Assembly (NCBI GenBank): GCA_946185175.1
Contig: CAMHIH010000005.1
Span: 1-20,211, forward strand
Source: an uncultured Candidatus Saccharibacteria bacterium
GTDB lineage: Bacteria > Patescibacteriota > Saccharimonadia > Saccharimonadales > Saccharimonadaceae
Direction of reading: 5' to 3'
DNA length: 20,211 nucleotides
The notes under the pieces were generated by a model, which saw only the letters and a program-made list of their open reading frames with translations, was not told the origin of the DNA and ran no database searches. Positions 19,534-20,211 of the stretch are shown piece by piece. The position numbers and the translations under genes are program-made. Each line of letters begins with the position of its first letter. Position 1 is the stretch's first letter.

Positions 19534-20094
19534 ATGATTGTATTGTTTGGTGCAGCGGGGAGTGGGAAGAGTCTACAGGGGCAAAAACTAGCCGACAAGT
19601 ACGGTTGGCGCTGGCTATCGGTTGGTCAGCTTTTGCGCGAGCAAGAGAATCCGGAGCTCGATAAGATTATGAAAACTGGTGGCCTAGTTGATGATGGTTT
19701 TGTTGTAAATATGATGCACGAAGCGATTGTGGCGACCGAGTCTGATGGCATGAATGCGATTTTAGATGGTTATCCGCGCGACCAATGGCAGGCCAATTGG
19801 GTGGTCGAGCATGGTGACAGTAAAAAAATTGATGGCGCGATTATCTTGAATGTATCGGAAGAAGAATTGTGGCGTCGCCTCGAAGAGCGTGGACGAGCTG
19901 ATGATACGCGCGAATCAATTGAGCAACGATGGAAAATTTTTAAGACTACGATTGCCGATATGCGTAAAATCCTTGAATCGGATGGTGTAAAATTTAAAGA
20001 AGTCGACGGTGAGGGGGACAAAGATGAGATTACGCGTCGCATTGAGCAAGTTTTAACTGAATGGCAACTCATAGAGCCAGTTTCAGAGGAGTGA
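19534..20094 (+). CDS. adk: Adenylate kinase, short-lid form
   Basis: Interconverts ATP plus AMP and two ADP. The P-loop GAAGSGKS (6-13) has Ala where most adenylate kinases have Pro (GxPGSGK). The AMP-binding part includes LSVGQLLREQ and the DGYPRD motif (78-83, family DGFPRT). The lid is very short: RLEERGRADDTRESIEQR, without the zinc-binding insert of long-lid enzymes. The length of 186 residues fits the short class. The Asp-Asp and arginines needed for phosphate transfer are kept. Another small NMP kinase cannot be fully excluded, but the next gene, map, is the usual partner of adk in the secY-adk-map part of the ribosomal operon. secY itself is not adjacent. Confidence 0.88.
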   Translation: MIVLFGAAGSGKSLQGQKLADKYGWRWLSVGQLLREQENPELDKIMKTGGLVDDGFVVNMMHEAIVATESDGMNAILDGYPRDQWQANWVVEHGDSKKIDGAIILNVSEEELWRRLEERGRADDTRESIEQRWKIFKTTIADMRKILESDGVKFKEVDGEGDKDEITRRIEQVLTEWQLIEPVSEE

Positions 20095-20098
20095 AAGA

Positions 20099-20211
20099 AT
20101 GGACGAAAAAAAGATCAAGGCCATGCGAGAGGGTGGCAAGATCATGGCTCGCATTTTCGCAGAGCTAAAAGATTACACTAAGGCCGGTATGACCGGTAAA
20201 GAAATCGATGC
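20099..20211 (+). CDS. map: Methionine aminopeptidase, 5' part (runs off the window)
   Basis: The first 37 codons are visible: MDEKKIKAMREGGKIMARIF followed by AELKDYTKAGMTGKEID. This is the N-terminal helix of type-I methionine aminopeptidase (compare IEKMREAGxIxAxxLxxLxxxVKPGMTTxELD). The metal-binding residues lie beyond the end. AGAGGAG ends inside the end of adk, seven bases before the ATG, and only four bases separate the two genes, so they form an operon. The product removes the N-terminal Met after Def has removed the formyl group. Confidence 0.9.
   Translation, partial: MDEKKIKAMREGGKIMARIFAELKDYTKAGMTGKEID

Overview
The window looks like chromosomal DNA of a Candidate Phyla Radiation bacterium, most likely a Candidatus Saccharibacteria (TM7) genome. 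That assignment rests on the gene set and on protein features: a four-domain S1, a short IF-2, a KGG stress protein, a DUF5663-like protein, and MPKTG-type sorting signals on a Ser/Asn-rich surface protein. TGA is used as an ordinary stop (glmM, the wHTH gene, adk), so the UGA=Gly recoding of SR1/Gracilibacteria does not apply. Nothing here could be checked against a database.

Layout. 1-54 is the 3' end of a 16S rRNA, closed by a terminator about 165 nt later with no 23S or tRNA behind it. 278-1036 holds a small acidic protein and a P-loop kinase-like protein. 1065-1420 is non-coding but carries a good minus-strand promoter and a terminator that frame a candidate small RNA. 1421-3207 is glmM plus an acetyltransferase. 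3254-3722 has a small membrane protein diverging from tRNA-Ile(GAT), which is followed by a CCA-ended mini-hairpin resembling the acceptor end of tRNA-Ala. 3749-4480 holds two small proteins. 4536-5733 (minus) holds a ROK-family protein and a zinc metallopeptidase-like protein. 5851-6381 is a sortase-type surface protein and 6499-7566 is ribosomal protein S1. 7639-10542 is a large unrecognised protein with a 94-residue partner. 10598-11269 (minus) is a Bax-inhibitor-1-like membrane protein. 11484-13720 is infB plus a DUF5663-like gene. 13757-17221 (minus) is priA-def-fmt. 17324-19230 is a wHTH regulator plus recJ. 19254 to the end is rpsU, adk and the start of map.

Most of the window is translation (S1, IF-2, bS21, Def, Fmt, Map, tRNA-Ile, 16S), DNA maintenance (PriA, RecJ) and envelope or nucleotide metabolism (GlmM, Adk). 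Def, Fmt and Map together cover N-terminal formyl-Met addition and removal. The accessory part is the 872-aa orphan pair, the surface protein, the tRNA-like hairpin and the candidate sRNA.

The strongest recurring signal is promoter architecture. TAnAAT -10 boxes, often with an upstream TGn, lie so close to many start codons that the predicted transcripts are leaderless (0-4 nt): the P-loop gene, glmM, the 79-aa membrane protein, the ROK gene, the 872-aa protein, def, priA and rpsU. The other genes have short leaders with clear Shine-Dalgarno sites. The -10 box was used here to choose several start codons.
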